From NCBI RefSeq assembly GCF_013260645.1, contig NZ_CP053921.1, forward strand, positions 620,001 to 684,000: 64,000 bases of DNA, in the 5' to 3' direction. Of this stretch, positions 41,469 to 52,708 are shown piece after piece. Positions within the stretch are counted from its first letter, which is position 1; each line of letters opens with the position of its first letter. A model generated the notes under the pieces. That model made no database searches, was not told where the DNA came from, and saw only the letters and a list, made by a program, of their open reading frames with translations. The DNA is from Erythrobacter mangrovi. Its GTDB lineage: Bacteria > Pseudomonadota > Alphaproteobacteria > Sphingomonadales > Sphingomonadaceae. The translations under genes and the position numbers were made by a program.

Positions 41469-42608
41469 TCAGTAGCCGCTCAGTTCGGCAACGCGATTGG
41501 CATGATAGTACTGGTCGCCGAGGAACTCCTGCAACGCGCGATCGCGCTTCATGTAGAGCCCGATGTCGTATTCGTCGGTCATGCCGATGCCGCCATGCAT
41601 CTGGACGCCTTCACGCACCGCAAGGCCCGCCACCTTGGCGACCTTGGCCTTCGCGACCGACGCCATCAAATCGGCCTTCTCGCTGCCGCCATCGAGCAGT
41701 TGTGCTGCCTTGATGGTAACCGCACGGGCAATCTCGACTTCGGAGTAGAGATGCGCGGCGCGGTGCTGCAGTGCCTGGAATTCACCGATCAGCTTACCGA
41801 ACTGCTTGCGCTGCTTGATGTAGTCGACGGTCATGTCCATCGCGCCGCGAGCGACGCCCACGCCTTCGGCAGCCGTACCGATCCGGCCCGCCATCAGCAT
41901 GGCGTTGAGCACTTCGCGCCCGCCATCGACTTCACCGATCACGGCGTCGCCATCGAGTTCGACGCCGTCGAAGGTGATGTGACTGGCCATCGAGCTGTCG
42001 ACCAGGCGCACGCTGTCGTGGCTCATGCCTGCGGCATCCTGCGGGACCGCGAACAGGGTCACGCCATCGGCATCGCCATCGCTGCCCGAAGTGCGCGCAG
42101 CGACAACGATCATCTCGCTGCTGGCGCCATAGACCACGAAGTCCTTCTTGCCCGTGAGGCGAAAGCCGTTGCCCGATTTCTCGGCCTTGCAGGCGATGCG
42201 TTCGGGACGATGCTTGACGCCTTCGTCGATGGCGACGGCGTAGACCTTATCGCCCGAGATGAGATCGGGTAGCCAGCGGCCGCGCACATCGTTGCTGCCG
42301 TGCTTGAGCGCGGTCGCGGCGAGTACGGAAGAGGACAGGAAGGGCGAAGGCGTGAGGTTGCGCCCGATTTCCTCGAGCACGATGTTCGCTTCGACCTGGC
42401 CCATGCCAAGTCCGCCGTCTTCCTCGCCCACCAGCATGCCGGTGAAGCCCATTTCGGCGAACTGCTTCCATAGGCCGTGGCCGAAGCCATCCTTGCAATT
42501 GCGGTCGCGCCAATGGCGAAGCTGGTTCTTGATCGACCCTTCTTCGCCCATGAACTGGTTGGCGGTTTCGGCCAGCATCACCTGGTCGTCGTCGTAATAC
42601 AGAGGCAT
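41469..42608 (-). CDS. acyl-CoA dehydrogenase, smaller subunit of a pair
   Basis: This 379-residue protein has the three acyl-CoA dehydrogenase domains, with QRKQFGKLIGEFQALQH for FAD contact and QMHGGIGMTDEYDIGLYMKR near the end. The tail ends FLGDQYYHANRVAEL, with no Glu at the usual catalytic base position. Adjacent genes of this kind often make alpha2-beta2 dehydrogenases in which only one subunit supplies the base, as in actinobacterial steroid degradation. It starts four bases after the stop of the larger dehydrogenase gene. Confidence 0.9.
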   Translation of the reverse strand: MPLYYDDDQVMLAETANQFMGEEGSIKNQLRHWRDRNCKDGFGHGLWKQFAEMGFTGMLVGEEDGGLGMGQVEANIVLEEIGRNLTPSPFLSSSVLAATALKHGSNDVRGRWLPDLISGDKVYAVAIDEGVKHRPERIACKAEKSGNGFRLTGKKDFVVYGASSEMIVVAARTSGSDGDADGVTLFAVPQDAAGMSHDSVRLVDSSMASHITFDGVELDGDAVIGEVDGGREVLNAMLMAGRIGTAAEGVGVARGAMDMTVDYIKQRKQFGKLIGEFQALQHRAAHLYSEVEIARAVTIKAAQLLDGGSEKADLMASVAKAKVAKVAGLAVREGVQMHGGIGMTDEYDIGLYMKRDRALQEFLGDQYYHANRVAELSGY

Positions 42609-42611
42609 CGA

Positions 42612-43799
42612 TCAGGCTCCCGGAAGGTCGAGGATACGCTTGGAAATGACGTTCAGCATGACTTCGGACGTACCGCCCTCGATGCTGTTCGCCTTGGTAC
42701 GCAGCCAGTTGCGCGATGGCTTGCCGCCGCCGGTTTCCTCGCTGTCCCATTCGAGCGCGCGAGTGCCGCCGGCTGCCATCATCAGCTCATGGCGACGCTT
42801 GTTGAGCTCGGTCCCGGCGTATTTCATCATGTTCGGCTGCGCGGGGTGCGCCTTGCCGACCTTGATCTCGTCGAGGAACTTCTCGCCCATCGCGGCATAG
42901 GCCAGGGCGTCGACGTCGAACTGCGCGAGTTCGGCCCGCAGCACCGGGTCGAGTTCGCCAGAGAGGCGCAGCATGGCTGCACCGATCGCGCTGGTGCGGT
43001 CGCCGCCGTCGGCACCCGAGATCATCTCGCGCTCGTGGCCAAGCAGGTACTTGGCGACGTCCCAGCCACGATTGACCTGACCGACATAGGCGGGAACGTC
43101 CTCGCCGTAGCTCTTGGGCACCTTCACATCGTCGAAGAAGGTTTCGCAGAAGGGCGAGCTGCCGCTGATCAGCAGGATCGGCTTGGTCGACACGCCAGCG
43201 CTGGCCATGTCGTAGAGCATGAAGGTGATGCCCTGGTACTTGTTTTCCTTGTCGGTGCGGACGAGGCAGAAAATCCAGTCGGCCTTGTCGGCATAGCTGG
43301 TCCAGATCTTCTGGCCATTGACCACCCAGTGATCGCCCTTGTCCTCGCCATAGGTCTGCAGGGATACCAGGTCCGAGCCCGAACCCGGCTCCGAATAGCC
43401 CTGGCACCAGCGGATTTCACCGCGGGCGATCTCATTGAGAAAGCGCTGCTTCTGACCTTCGGTGCCGAAGTGCAGCAGCGCGGGGCCAAGCATCCAGATG
43501 CCGAAGCTCGACAGCGGCGGACGCGCGCCGATACGGCTCATTTCCTCGCGCAGCACCTTGGCTTCTGCCGGCGAAAGGCCGGCGCCGCCATATTCCTTGG
43601 GCCAGGCCGGTACCGTGTAGCCCTTGGCAACACAGGCTTCGAACCAAGCCTTTTGAGCGTCGTTCTTGAACTTGGCGTTGCGGCCACCCCAATAGACGTC
43701 GTCCTCATCGCGAACGGGTTCGCGCATTTCGGGCGGGCAATTGGCTTCGAGCCACGCACGCGTTTCCGCGCGGAAGGCGTCCAGGTCACTGTCGGACAT
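42612..43799 (-). CDS. acyl-CoA dehydrogenase, larger subunit of a pair
   Basis: This 395-residue protein has the family core. WCQGYSEPGSGSDL contacts FAD and substrate, VNGQKIWTSYA lies in the middle domain, and the C-terminal NSIEGGTSEVMLNVI carries the probable catalytic Glu. The N-terminal domain has AWPKEYGGAGLSPAE. It heads the minus-strand run of the paired dehydrogenases and SDR. The gap of 180 bases to the divergent SDR gene should hold promoters for both directions. Confidence 0.92.
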   Translation of the reverse strand: MSDSDLDAFRAETRAWLEANCPPEMREPVRDEDDVYWGGRNAKFKNDAQKAWFEACVAKGYTVPAWPKEYGGAGLSPAEAKVLREEMSRIGARPPLSSFGIWMLGPALLHFGTEGQKQRFLNEIARGEIRWCQGYSEPGSGSDLVSLQTYGEDKGDHWVVNGQKIWTSYADKADWIFCLVRTDKENKYQGITFMLYDMASAGVSTKPILLISGSSPFCETFFDDVKVPKSYGEDVPAYVGQVNRGWDVAKYLLGHEREMISGADGGDRTSAIGAAMLRLSGELDPVLRAELAQFDVDALAYAAMGEKFLDEIKVGKAHPAQPNMMKYAGTELNKRRHELMMAAGGTRALEWDSEETGGGKPSRNWLRTKANSIEGGTSEVMLNVISKRILDLPGA

Positions 43800-43979
43800 G
43801 AGCCGAATCCTCTCTCTTTCTAAAACGGCGGTATGTTGACGCTTACGTTAGGGTGATTCGGCAGGGGGGTGCAAGGGTGCTTGCGATCCCTCGCAATGCC
43901 GTAGCGTCAGCCAGAATGCGTTGACGAAGCCATGTGCTCCCCTAAGCTGGCCGCGGAGAAATTCGGGGAGAGAGTAGGC

Positions 43980-44840
43980 ATGCGATTCTCTGGGAAGACG
44001 GTCGTCATCACCGGGGCTGCGTCAGGTATTGGAGCGGCCACGACGGCGCTTTTCGCACGCGAAGGAGCGACCGTATTCGCCAGCGATATCGATGTCGCCG
44101 GCGGGGAGAAACTAGCGGCTGATACCGAAGGGGACGTGCGCTTCGTCGAATGCAACGTTTGCGATCCGGCGGCGATCAAGGCGCTGATGGACCGCGCGGC
44201 AAGCGAGACCGGCGGCATCGACGTGCTCTTTAACAATGCCGGTGCCGGCGGTGCGCGCGCCGATATCACCGAGGTCGAGCCCGACGAGTGGGATCGAACG
44301 ATGGACCTGCTCCTGCGTTCGGTTGCCATGGGTATCCGTTATGCCGTCCCGCATATGAAGGGCCGCAAAGGCGCGAGCATCGTCAACGTATCGAGCGTCG
44401 CGGCCGTCGGGCCGGGCTATTCGCCGACCGCTTATGCCGTGGCCAAGGCTGGCGTTTTGCACCTGACCAAATGCGCCGCGACCGACCTGGCCCAGCACGG
44501 CATCCGCGTGAACGCGATCCAGCCGGGCTTCATCAACACCAACATCTTCACTTCCAGCCTGGAGATTACCGGTGAGATGAAAGAGATGGCCAAGGCCGCG
44601 ATCGCCCAGCTGTCGTCGAACGCTCAGCCGGTGGCACGCGGCGGGCAGCCGATCGACATCGCCAACGCCGTAGCCTTCCTCGCCAGCGAAGCGGCCAGCT
44701 TCATGACCGGCACTTCGTTGATAGTGGACGGTGGCCTGACCGTCGGCCCCCGGCACAGCTGGGATCCCGAAGCCCCGCGCATGTTCTCTGCACTCGAGGC
44801 CATGGAAGAACAGATGAAACAGGCCGCGCAGGCCAACTGA
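43980..44840 (+). CDS. SDR-family oxidoreductase
   Basis: This 286-residue classical SDR has TGAASGIGA near 10-18, Asp at the end of the second strand (ASDID, favouring NAD), NNAGAGGA near 87, NVSSV and a catalytic YAVAK near 157-161. A C-terminal extension of about 35 residues goes beyond the usual end. ATG 43980 was chosen for its GGGGAGAGAG ribosome site; an earlier ATG is poor. It overlaps the transporter start by one base (TGATG), so the SDR substrate may be linked to what the transporter carries. Confidence 0.9.
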   Translation: MRFSGKTVVITGAASGIGAATTALFAREGATVFASDIDVAGGEKLAADTEGDVRFVECNVCDPAAIKALMDRAASETGGIDVLFNNAGAGGARADITEVEPDEWDRTMDLLLRSVAMGIRYAVPHMKGRKGASIVNVSSVAAVGPGYSPTAYAVAKAGVLHLTKCAATDLAQHGIRVNAIQPGFINTNIFTSSLEITGEMKEMAKAAIAQLSSNAQPVARGGQPIDIANAVAFLASEAASFMTGTSLIVDGGLTVGPRHSWDPEAPRMFSALEAMEEQMKQAAQAN

Positions 44841-46309
44841 TGGCCGACGCGGGAGCAGAACCGATCATTGCACCGCCCCCGGCGGAGCGCCTGCCCGTAC
44901 GCCTAAAGATCTTCCATGGCTTCGGCTCGATCGCTTACGGCATCAAGGAGAACGGCTTCGCCACCTTCCTGCTGCTGTTCTACAACCAGGTAGTGGGTCT
45001 CGATGCAGGCCTGGTCGGCACTGCGATCATGTTCGCGCTGATTGCCGACGCCTTCGTCGATCCGGTCATTGGCGAACTGACCGACCGGACCCAGACCCGG
45101 TGGGGTCGTCGCCTGCCTTGGCTCTACGGCGCACCCATCCCGCTGGCGATCGCGTGGATGATGCTCTGGAGCCCACCAGAGGGCGGCACCGCCCTCACGA
45201 TTGGTTGGCTGGTTGGCTGGGCGATCGTCGTGCGTTCGCTCGTCTCGATGTGCGAGGTGCCCTCGGTCGCGCTCGTGCCCGAGCTCACCGGCGATTATGA
45301 CGAGCGCACGATCCTGATGCGCTATCGCTTCCTGTTCGGATGGACCGGCGGATTGCTGATCCTGATCCTTGCGTATGGCGTCTTCTTCAGGGCCGCCGGC
45401 GAGACCGATCCCGATGGCTATTACGCCTATGCTCTGTCTGGCGCAGTGCTGATGGCGGGAGCCGTACTGGTATCTGCCCTTGGGCAGCACAAGCGCGTGG
45501 CCAAGCCATCCCCGCCGCAACCCCGCCATTCGGGCGGACTTCGCGCGATCGCGCGTGAGATGCGGCAGACGCTGTCCAACCGCGCTTTCCTGTGGCTGGT
45601 GTTCGCAGCCCTGTTCGCTTTCATGAACCAGGGAATCGCGTTCTCGCTGACCAACTACTTCCTTGGCTTCGTGTGGCACCTGACCCAGACCGAAAAGGTC
45701 GCCTACGGCCTGCTATTATTCGTCACCATGGTGGCCGCATTCGTGACAATTCCTGCGCTCGCGAAGCGCCTGGGCAAGCGCGAAGCCGCCATCCTTGCCG
45801 GTTCGATCTCGATTACTTTCAGCGCCGCGCTTTACCTGAGCTATTACCTTGGGGTGATCCCCGGCCTGCCGGACAGCCCCTCGGTCGTCATCATGTTCGC
45901 CATGACGTTCCTCGCCAACACCGCCGCGATCACGCTGATGGTCTTGTCGAGTTCGATGATGGCCGATGTCGTTGAAGCATCGCAGGCCGAGACCGGTCGA
46001 CGCTCCGAAGGCCTGTTCTTTGCGGGCTATTTCTTCATGCAGAAATGCGCGACGGGCGCGGGTATCTTCCTGGCCGGCCAGATTCTCAGCTGGTCGTCTT
46101 TCCCGATCGGCGCGATGCCGGGGCAGGTTGACGCACAGGTCATCAGCAACCTGGCCTTGTCGTATACGATTGTTCTGGTCGCAGTGGGACTTACCGGCCT
46201 GCTGGTGCTGCGGCGCTTCCCTATCGATCGGGCCAGCCACGAACAACGGCTCGCGATCCTGAGCGGTGCGGCGCGGATGGATCCCGATGCCGAAGGGATG
46301 CACCCTTGA
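44840..46309 (+). CDS. MFS transporter of the glycoside-pentoside-hexuronide type
   Basis: This 489-residue protein has 12 hydrophobic segments. The early features are FGSIAYGIKENGFATFLLLFYNQVVGL and the cytoplasmic loop DPVIGELTDRTQTRWGRRLPW, the signature of the GPH (MelB-like) group. Later SSMMADVVEASQAETGRRSEGLFFAGYFFMQ matches the second half. GPH-like proteins in sphingomonads often sit among acyl-CoA dehydrogenase genes, where the cargo may be a steroid-, terpene- or lipid-like acid rather than sugar. Cargo is unknown. Confidence 0.85.
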   Translation: MADAGAEPIIAPPPAERLPVRLKIFHGFGSIAYGIKENGFATFLLLFYNQVVGLDAGLVGTAIMFALIADAFVDPVIGELTDRTQTRWGRRLPWLYGAPIPLAIAWMMLWSPPEGGTALTIGWLVGWAIVVRSLVSMCEVPSVALVPELTGDYDERTILMRYRFLFGWTGGLLILILAYGVFFRAAGETDPDGYYAYALSGAVLMAGAVLVSALGQHKRVAKPSPPQPRHSGGLRAIAREMRQTLSNRAFLWLVFAALFAFMNQGIAFSLTNYFLGFVWHLTQTEKVAYGLLLFVTMVAAFVTIPALAKRLGKREAAILAGSISITFSAALYLSYYLGVIPGLPDSPSVVIMFAMTFLANTAAITLMVLSSSMMADVVEASQAETGRRSEGLFFAGYFFMQKCATGAGIFLAGQILSWSSFPIGAMPGQVDAQVISNLALSYTIVLVAVGLTGLLVLRRFPIDRASHEQRLAILSGAARMDPDAEGMHP

Positions 46310-46396
46310 CACGGATCAAATGAATCTTGGCTTGGCGCGGCCAGAAGGTCGTGCCAGTTTCACCCAGCAACGGAATCGAGAGAAGAGGACGACATC

Positions 46397-47733
<1,337 letters not shown>

Positions 47734-47734
<1 letters not shown>

Positions 47735-48822
47735 TGGCAAAGGCGGCAATTCTCGAAAGCGTTGGCGGTCTGACCATCGGTGAGGTCGAACTGGCCGATC
47801 CCGGCCCGCATGAGGTCCTGATCGACACCAAGGCCTGCGGGCTGTGCCATTCGGACCTGCACTTCATCGAAGGCGCGTATCCGCACCCGCTGCCGGCCAT
47901 TCCCGGCCATGAGGCAGCGGGCGTGGTTCGCGCCGTCGGTTCGGAAGTGAAGACGGTGAAGCCGGGAGACCATGTGGTCTCCTGCCTTTCCGCCTTCTGC
48001 GGCCATTGCGAGTTCTGCGTGACCGGCCGCATGGCTCTGTGTCTGGGTGCCGACACCCGCCGCGCGCCCGACGCCCCGCCGCGCATCATGCGTGCCGACG
48101 GCAGCGCGCCGGTGGGTCAGATGCTCAACCTTTCGGCCTTCTGCGAGCAGATGTTGATCCACGAGCATGCCTGTGTTGCGATCGACAAGGCCATGCCGCT
48201 CGACCGAGCAGCCGTGATCGGCTGCGCGGTGACCACAGGCGCGGGGGCGATCTTCAACGCCTGCAAGGTCGTTCCAGGTGAAACCGTGGCCGTGGTCGGC
48301 TGCGGCGGCGTGGGCCTGGCAACAATAAATGCCGCCAAAATCGCCGGTGCGGGTAAGGTCATCGCCATCGATCCGATCGCCGAGAAGCGCGATCTGGCGC
48401 AGGTCCTTGGCGCAACCCACGCGGTCGATGCCATGGCCGACGATGCGGTCGACCAGGTCATGAAGATCAGCGGCGGGGGTGTGCACCACGCGATCGAGGC
48501 TGTGGGGCGTCAGGCCTCGGCCGACCTCGCCGTCAAGATCCTGCGGCGCGGCGGCACGGCGACGATCCTCGGCATGATGCCGCTCGACTGCAAGGTCGGG
48601 CTCGGTGCCCTCGATCTCCTCGGCGGAAAGAAGCTGCAGGGCGCGATCATGGGGATGAACCACTTCCCGGTGGATCTGCCGCGCCTGGTCGACTTCTACA
48701 TACGCGGATTGCTCGATCTCGACACCATCATTGCCGAGCGGATCCCGCTCGAGAAGATCAACGAAGGCTTCGAGAAGATGAAAGGGGGCCACTCCGCGCG
48801 CAGCGTGGTGGTGTTCGATTGA
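47734..48822 (+). CDS. zinc-dependent alcohol dehydrogenase
   Basis: This 362-residue medium-chain dehydrogenase has the catalytic zinc site Cys-His pair in CGLCHSDLHF and GHEAAG, and structural zinc cysteines in CGHCEFC plus a later ALC. The NAD motif is VVGCGGVGLATI near 186-197, followed by an aspartate for NAD. It resembles class III-type and mycothiol-dependent formaldehyde dehydrogenases. It lies between the ACAD10/11-like gene and the APH kinase with overlaps at both ends, so a role in oxidising or reducing a hydroxy- or oxo-acyl intermediate is likely. Confidence 0.92.
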
Positions 48823-49904
48823 TGGGCGAAGACGTGCAACAGGCGGATCCCAACGCCGATATGATCGGTACGACCGAGGTGTCGGAGCGCGACGCGCTCG
48901 ACCTCGGTCGGCTGACCGAATGGTTCGAAGCCAATGTCGACGGCTATGAAGGCCCGATAAGCTATACCAAGTTCAAGGGCGGCCAGTCGAACCCGACCTA
49001 TCGCATAGACACGCCCGGACGCAGCTATGTGTTGCGCCGCCAGCCCTTCGGCAAGCTGTTGCCCAGTGCCCATGCGGTGGACCGCGAATACAAGGCGATG
49101 TCGGCGCTGGGGCCGACCGGTTTCCCGGTGCCCAAGACCTATGGCCTGTGCGAGGATACCGAGGTCATCGGGTCGAAGTTCTTCGTGATGAGCTTGGCCG
49201 ACGGGCGCAGCCTGTGGGACGGCAGGCTACCTGGCTGTTCCAGGGAGGATCGGCGGGAAATCTACAATGCCATGATCGACACGATGGCCGACATGCATCT
49301 GCAGAACCCGGACGCGATCGGCCTCTCCGATTTCGGCAAGCCGACCGATTATTGCGCGCGCCAGATCAGCCGCTGGACGAAGCAGTACAAGCTGTCCGAA
49401 ACCGAACACATGCCGAAGATGGAGCGGCTCATCGAGTGGCTCCCGCAGACCATCCCCCCACAGCATGAAAGCTCGGTCGTCCACGGCGATTATCGCCTCG
49501 ACAACATGATCTTCCACAAGACCGAAAACCGCGTGATCGCCGTGCTCGACTGGGAGCTGTCGACGCTGGGCGATCCGATTGCCGACTTTAGCTACCTGAT
49601 GCTCAACTGGCATACCGAGTCGGTCAATCGGGCCGGTATTCTCGGCGCGGACCTTGAAGCACTCGGCATTCCCTCTCAGGACGAAGCGGTGGAACGCTAC
49701 GTCGCGCGCACCGGCTATCCGGTACCGCCGATGGACTGGTATTTCGCTTATAATCTGTTCCGTCTGGCGGGGATCATCCAGGGCATCAAGAAGCGGGTCA
49801 TCGATGGCACGGCCTCGTCAGCGCACGCCAAGGAGGCGAGCGAGCGGGTCTCGCCGCTGGTGGATCGCGCCTACGAATTCGCCGTTGCCGCGGGGATGGA
49901 CTAG
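48822..49904 (+). CDS. APH-family phosphotransferase (ACAD10/11 kinase-domain-like)
   Basis: This 360-residue aminoglycoside-phosphotransferase fold has KFKGGQSNPTYRI near 45-57. The catalytic loop VHGDYRLDNMIFH near 213-225 carries its Asp and Asn, and VLDWELSTLGDP follows with the second metal Asp. These are the hallmarks of the kinase domain that is fused to the dehydrogenase in animal ACAD10/11 and stands alone as LvaA in Pseudomonas. There it phosphorylates 4-hydroxyacyl-CoA. Here kinase and dehydrogenase are separate genes with an alcohol dehydrogenase between them. The ATG overlaps the previous stop (TGATG). Confidence 0.9.
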   Translation: MGEDVQQADPNADMIGTTEVSERDALDLGRLTEWFEANVDGYEGPISYTKFKGGQSNPTYRIDTPGRSYVLRRQPFGKLLPSAHAVDREYKAMSALGPTGFPVPKTYGLCEDTEVIGSKFFVMSLADGRSLWDGRLPGCSREDRREIYNAMIDTMADMHLQNPDAIGLSDFGKPTDYCARQISRWTKQYKLSETEHMPKMERLIEWLPQTIPPQHESSVVHGDYRLDNMIFHKTENRVIAVLDWELSTLGDPIADFSYLMLNWHTESVNRAGILGADLEALGIPSQDEAVERYVARTGYPVPPMDWYFAYNLFRLAGIIQGIKKRVIDGTASSAHAKEASERVSPLVDRAYEFAVAAGMD

Positions 49905-49952
49905 CGCGGCTACACTGCTAACGGGTGCTCCTGATAATTGACGGAGACCAGC

Positions 49953-50777
49953 ATGAGCGCCGACCTCGAAAGCCGCATCGAAGCTGCGTGGGAAGACCGC
50001 GCCAGCGTCACGCCGCAAAGCACGGACGTGCGCGAGGCAGTGGAAACCGCGCTGAAGCTGCTCGACAGTGGCAAGGGTCGCGTCGCCGAGCCCGATGGCA
50101 AGGGCGGGTGGACGGTCAACCAGTGGCTCAAGAAGGCGGTCCTGCTGTCCTTCCGCCTCAACGACAACCGCGTGATGGAAGGTGGTAGCGCTGGCCATCC
50201 AGCCTACGACAAGGTGCAGAGCAAGTTTGCGGGCTGGGACGATGCGCGCTTCCGCGAAGCCGGTTTCCGTGTCGTCCCCGGCGCGATCGCGCGCGAGGGC
50301 GCCTATATCGCACCCGGTTGCGTGCTGATGCCGAGCTTCGTCAACATCGGCGCCTATGTCGGCAAGGGCACGATGGTCGACACCTGGGCCAGCATCGGAA
50401 GCTGCGCGCAGATCGGCGAGAATTGCCATATCTCGGCAGGTGCGGGCATTGGCGGGGTTCTCGAACCGATGCAGGCCAACCCCACCATTATCGGCAACAA
50501 CTGCTTCATCGGTGCGCGTTCGGAGATCGTCGAGGGCGTGATTGTCGGCGAAGGCTGTGTTGTCGCCATGGGCGTCTTCATCACCCAATCGACCAAGATC
50601 GTCTACCGCGACAGTGGCGAAGTGATCCGCGGGCATATCCCGCCCTATTCGGTCGTCGTCCCCGGTTCGATGCCGGGCAAGGACGGCGGTCCCGGCCTCG
50701 CTTGCGCAGTGATCGTCAAGACGGTCGATGCCCAGACCCGCGAGAAGACCGGGATCAACGAGCTGCTGCGCGACTAA
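49953..50777 (+). CDS. dapD: 2,3,4,5-tetrahydropyridine-2,6-dicarboxylate N-succinyltransferase
   Basis: This 274-residue enzyme has a helical N-terminal domain and a left-handed beta-helix of hexapeptide repeats (about 105-245), for example [25 protein letters not shown] and [16 protein letters not shown]. It uses succinyl-CoA in the lysine/diaminopimelate pathway in the cytoplasm. The ATG at 49953 has GGAG seven bases upstream; an upstream TTG is less likely. Other dap genes are not in view. It lies 48 bases after the APH gene and probably has its own promoter. Confidence 0.96.
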   Translation: MSADLESRIEAAWEDRASVTPQSTDVREAVETALKLLDSGKGRVAEPDGKGGWTVNQWLKKAVLLSFRLNDNRVMEGGSAGHPAYDKVQSKFAGWDDARFREAGFRVVPGAIAREGAYIAPGCVLMPSFVNIGAYVGKGTMVDTWASIGSCAQIGENCHISAGAGIGGVLEPMQANPTIIGNNCFIGARSEIVEGVIVGEGCVVAMGVFITQSTKIVYRDSGEVIRGHIPPYSVVVPGSMPGKDGGPGLACAVIVKTVDAQTREKTGINELLRD

Positions 50778-50866
50778 TCGCTGGCCATTCGACCGGAACC
50801 TTCGACCGCATCGACCGTAGATTTCCCGGAGCCCGCGCAATCGGGCCACCTTGGGGAGTCTGTGGC

Positions 50867-51076
50867 ATGTACAAGCAAGGCGAAGAGATCCATCTCGACG
50901 ACGTCGAGGCCAGCGGCGGCTCGAAAGAGGGCGTCGTGCGCTGGGTGCTGGCGGGCGGACTGCTGCTCGCGCTTATCCTGATGTCGATCGTCTGGATCAT
51001 TCCCGCACTAACGGGTGCCAGCGACGAGAACGCCGAGAAACACGATCGCGCATCAGAGCTGGGCCGCCCCAGCTAA
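50867..51076 (+). CDS. small single-span membrane protein, function unknown
   Basis: This 69-residue protein has an acidic N-terminus (EEIHLDDVEASGG), one strong membrane helix at about 26-46 (WVLAGGLLLALILMSIVWII) and a charged C-terminus. GGGGAG precedes the ATG at good spacing, and it is the first gene after dapD. It has no recognised domain. Small proteins of this layout occur near division or envelope genes in sphingomonads, but no specific role can be assigned. Confidence 0.65.
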   Translation: MYKQGEEIHLDDVEASGGSKEGVVRWVLAGGLLLALILMSIVWIIPALTGASDENAEKHDRASELGRPS

Positions 51077-51080
51077 GGCA

Positions 51081-52349
51081 TCATTCTTCGGCCTCGGCAG
51101 CAGCGCTGCTTTCAATCGGCAATGCATCGGCCTGGCTCGCAGCATAGGCTTCTGCCGCGCGCAGGACGCGCATGACATTGCGCGAGGCGATCTTCTCAAG
51201 GTCTTCTTGCGAATAGCCACGCCGCGCCAGTTCGGCGAACAGCACCGGATAGCCGGAGACATCCTCCATCCCTACCGGGCCACCCGGCATGCCGTCATAG
51301 TCGCCGCCGATGCCGATATGGTCGATCCCGGCAATGTCCCGGACATGGTCAATATGGTCTGCCATTTGGCTAGTCGTGGCCAATGGCGTGGGGTTCGTGG
51401 CATCCCACTTGGCGAGCTGTGCCGCAACCTCGTCGGGCTGGCCCTGCCACAAGGTCTTGAGCCGTGCCTCTTCTCCCGACCGGGCCGCGAACCAGGCGCG
51501 TTGTTCCTCGCTGAGGAAGCCAGGCAGTGCCACAACCATCACCACTCCACCGTTCTCGGGCAGGCGCGCAAGCACGCTGTCCGGCACATTGCGCGCGTGA
51601 CCGTTGATCGCGCGTGCACCGGAATGGCTGAAAATCACCGGGGCCTGCGCCGCATCGAGCGCATCATGCATCGTTGCTTCACTCACGTGGCTGAGGTCGA
51701 CCAGCATGCCCAGACGGTTCATCTCGCGCACCACGTCGCGCCCGAAATCGGTCAATCCACCATGCTTCGGGGTATCGGTTGCGCTGTCGGCCCAGCTGAG
51801 CGTCTTCGAATGCGTCAGCGTCATGTAGCGCGCGCCCAGGGCATACATCTGGCGCAGTACCGCCAGGCTCGATCCAATCGACTGCCCGCCCTCCATGCCC
51901 ATGAGCGAGGCGATCTTGTGCGCCTTCAGCGCCCGCGCGACATCGTCGGCGGTCAGTGCCAGCTGCATGGCGTCAGGATAGCGGGCTACCAGGCGCTTGG
52001 TGACGTCGATCTGCTCGATCGTCTGCTGCACGGCCTCTGGTTCCGGCAGGCTGGCGCTGACATAAACCGACCAGAACTGCGCGCCGAGATGTCCCTTGTG
52101 CAAGCGGGTAAGGTCGGTGTGCATCGCCTTGGTTTCGGGGGTTTCAGTGTCGAGCGTGTCGACGAAGTCGAAATCGTTGATCACGTTCCCGAAACGCTCG
52201 CGCAGGGCATAGGGCACGTCGTTATGACCGTCCCACACCGGCGCGGCCTCCAGCGCCGCTGCGGCGATCTCCTCCGGGGTCGGCTTGGCCACGGCGGGCG
52301 AAGCGAGCACGATGGTCAGGGCAGCAGTTGCGAGTGCGAAGTGACGCAT
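51081..52349 (-). CDS. secreted membrane dipeptidase-type peptidase (M19)
   Basis: This 422-residue protein has a signal peptide ending in SPAVA (about residue 21). Binuclear-zinc ligands are His42 and Asp44 (DGHNDVP), Glu in MGMEGGQSIG, and His residues in LVDLSHVS and IFSHSGAR, all as in renal-type dipeptidases. It should hydrolyse L-dipeptides, and perhaps D-amino-acid-containing peptides, in the periplasm. The ATG giving MRHFALATA was chosen because it starts the signal peptide and has AAGAGG upstream. The C-terminus is Ala/Glu/Ser-rich. Confidence 0.93.
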   Translation of the reverse strand: MRHFALATAALTIVLASPAVAKPTPEEIAAAALEAAPVWDGHNDVPYALRERFGNVINDFDFVDTLDTETPETKAMHTDLTRLHKGHLGAQFWSVYVSASLPEPEAVQQTIEQIDVTKRLVARYPDAMQLALTADDVARALKAHKIASLMGMEGGQSIGSSLAVLRQMYALGARYMTLTHSKTLSWADSATDTPKHGGLTDFGRDVVREMNRLGMLVDLSHVSEATMHDALDAAQAPVIFSHSGARAINGHARNVPDSVLARLPENGGVVMVVALPGFLSEEQRAWFAARSGEEARLKTLWQGQPDEVAAQLAKWDATNPTPLATTSQMADHIDHVRDIAGIDHIGIGGDYDGMPGGPVGMEDVSGYPVLFAELARRGYSQEDLEKIASRNVMRVLRAAEAYAASQADALPIESSAAAEAEE

Positions 52350-52417
52350 TTTCGGGAACCTCTTGCAGTAACGGGCCATCTCCTAGCAAACAGGCCGAAC
52401 AAGGAAAGGCCCACGAC

Positions 52418-52708
52418 ATGACGATGATCGCCCGATGGAACGGCCACACGATCGCTCGCAGCGACGATACGGTGGTAGTCGAAGGAAACCACTACTTCCC
52501 CCGCGATGCCGTTGACGCCGAAGTGCTGGAGCCCAGTTCAACCACGACGATCTGTCCATGGAAGGGAACCGCCCACTACCACTCGCTATCGGTGGGCGAA
52601 GCGACCAACATCGACGCGGCGTGGTATTATCCCGAACCCAAGGAAGCTGCAGCCCAAATCCGGGATCGCATCGCGTTCTGGAAGGGGGTCGAGGTGTTGG
52701 AGGAGTGA
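52418..52708 (+). CDS. DUF427-domain protein
   Basis: This 96-residue beta-rich protein has the family core ICPWKGTAHYHSL and AAWYYPEPKEAA. DUF427 proteins are small, widespread in soil bacteria and of unknown function; a nucleotidyl or metal-binding role has been guessed from structures. AAGGAAAGG precedes the ATG. Its stop overlaps the GTG start of the DUF985 gene (GTGA), and that gene overlaps the following DoxX gene by four bases, so three small genes form one tightly coupled unit. Confidence 0.88.
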   Translation: MTMIARWNGHTIARSDDTVVVEGNHYFPRDAVDAEVLEPSSTTTICPWKGTAHYHSLSVGEATNIDAAWYYPEPKEAAAQIRDRIAFWKGVEVLEE

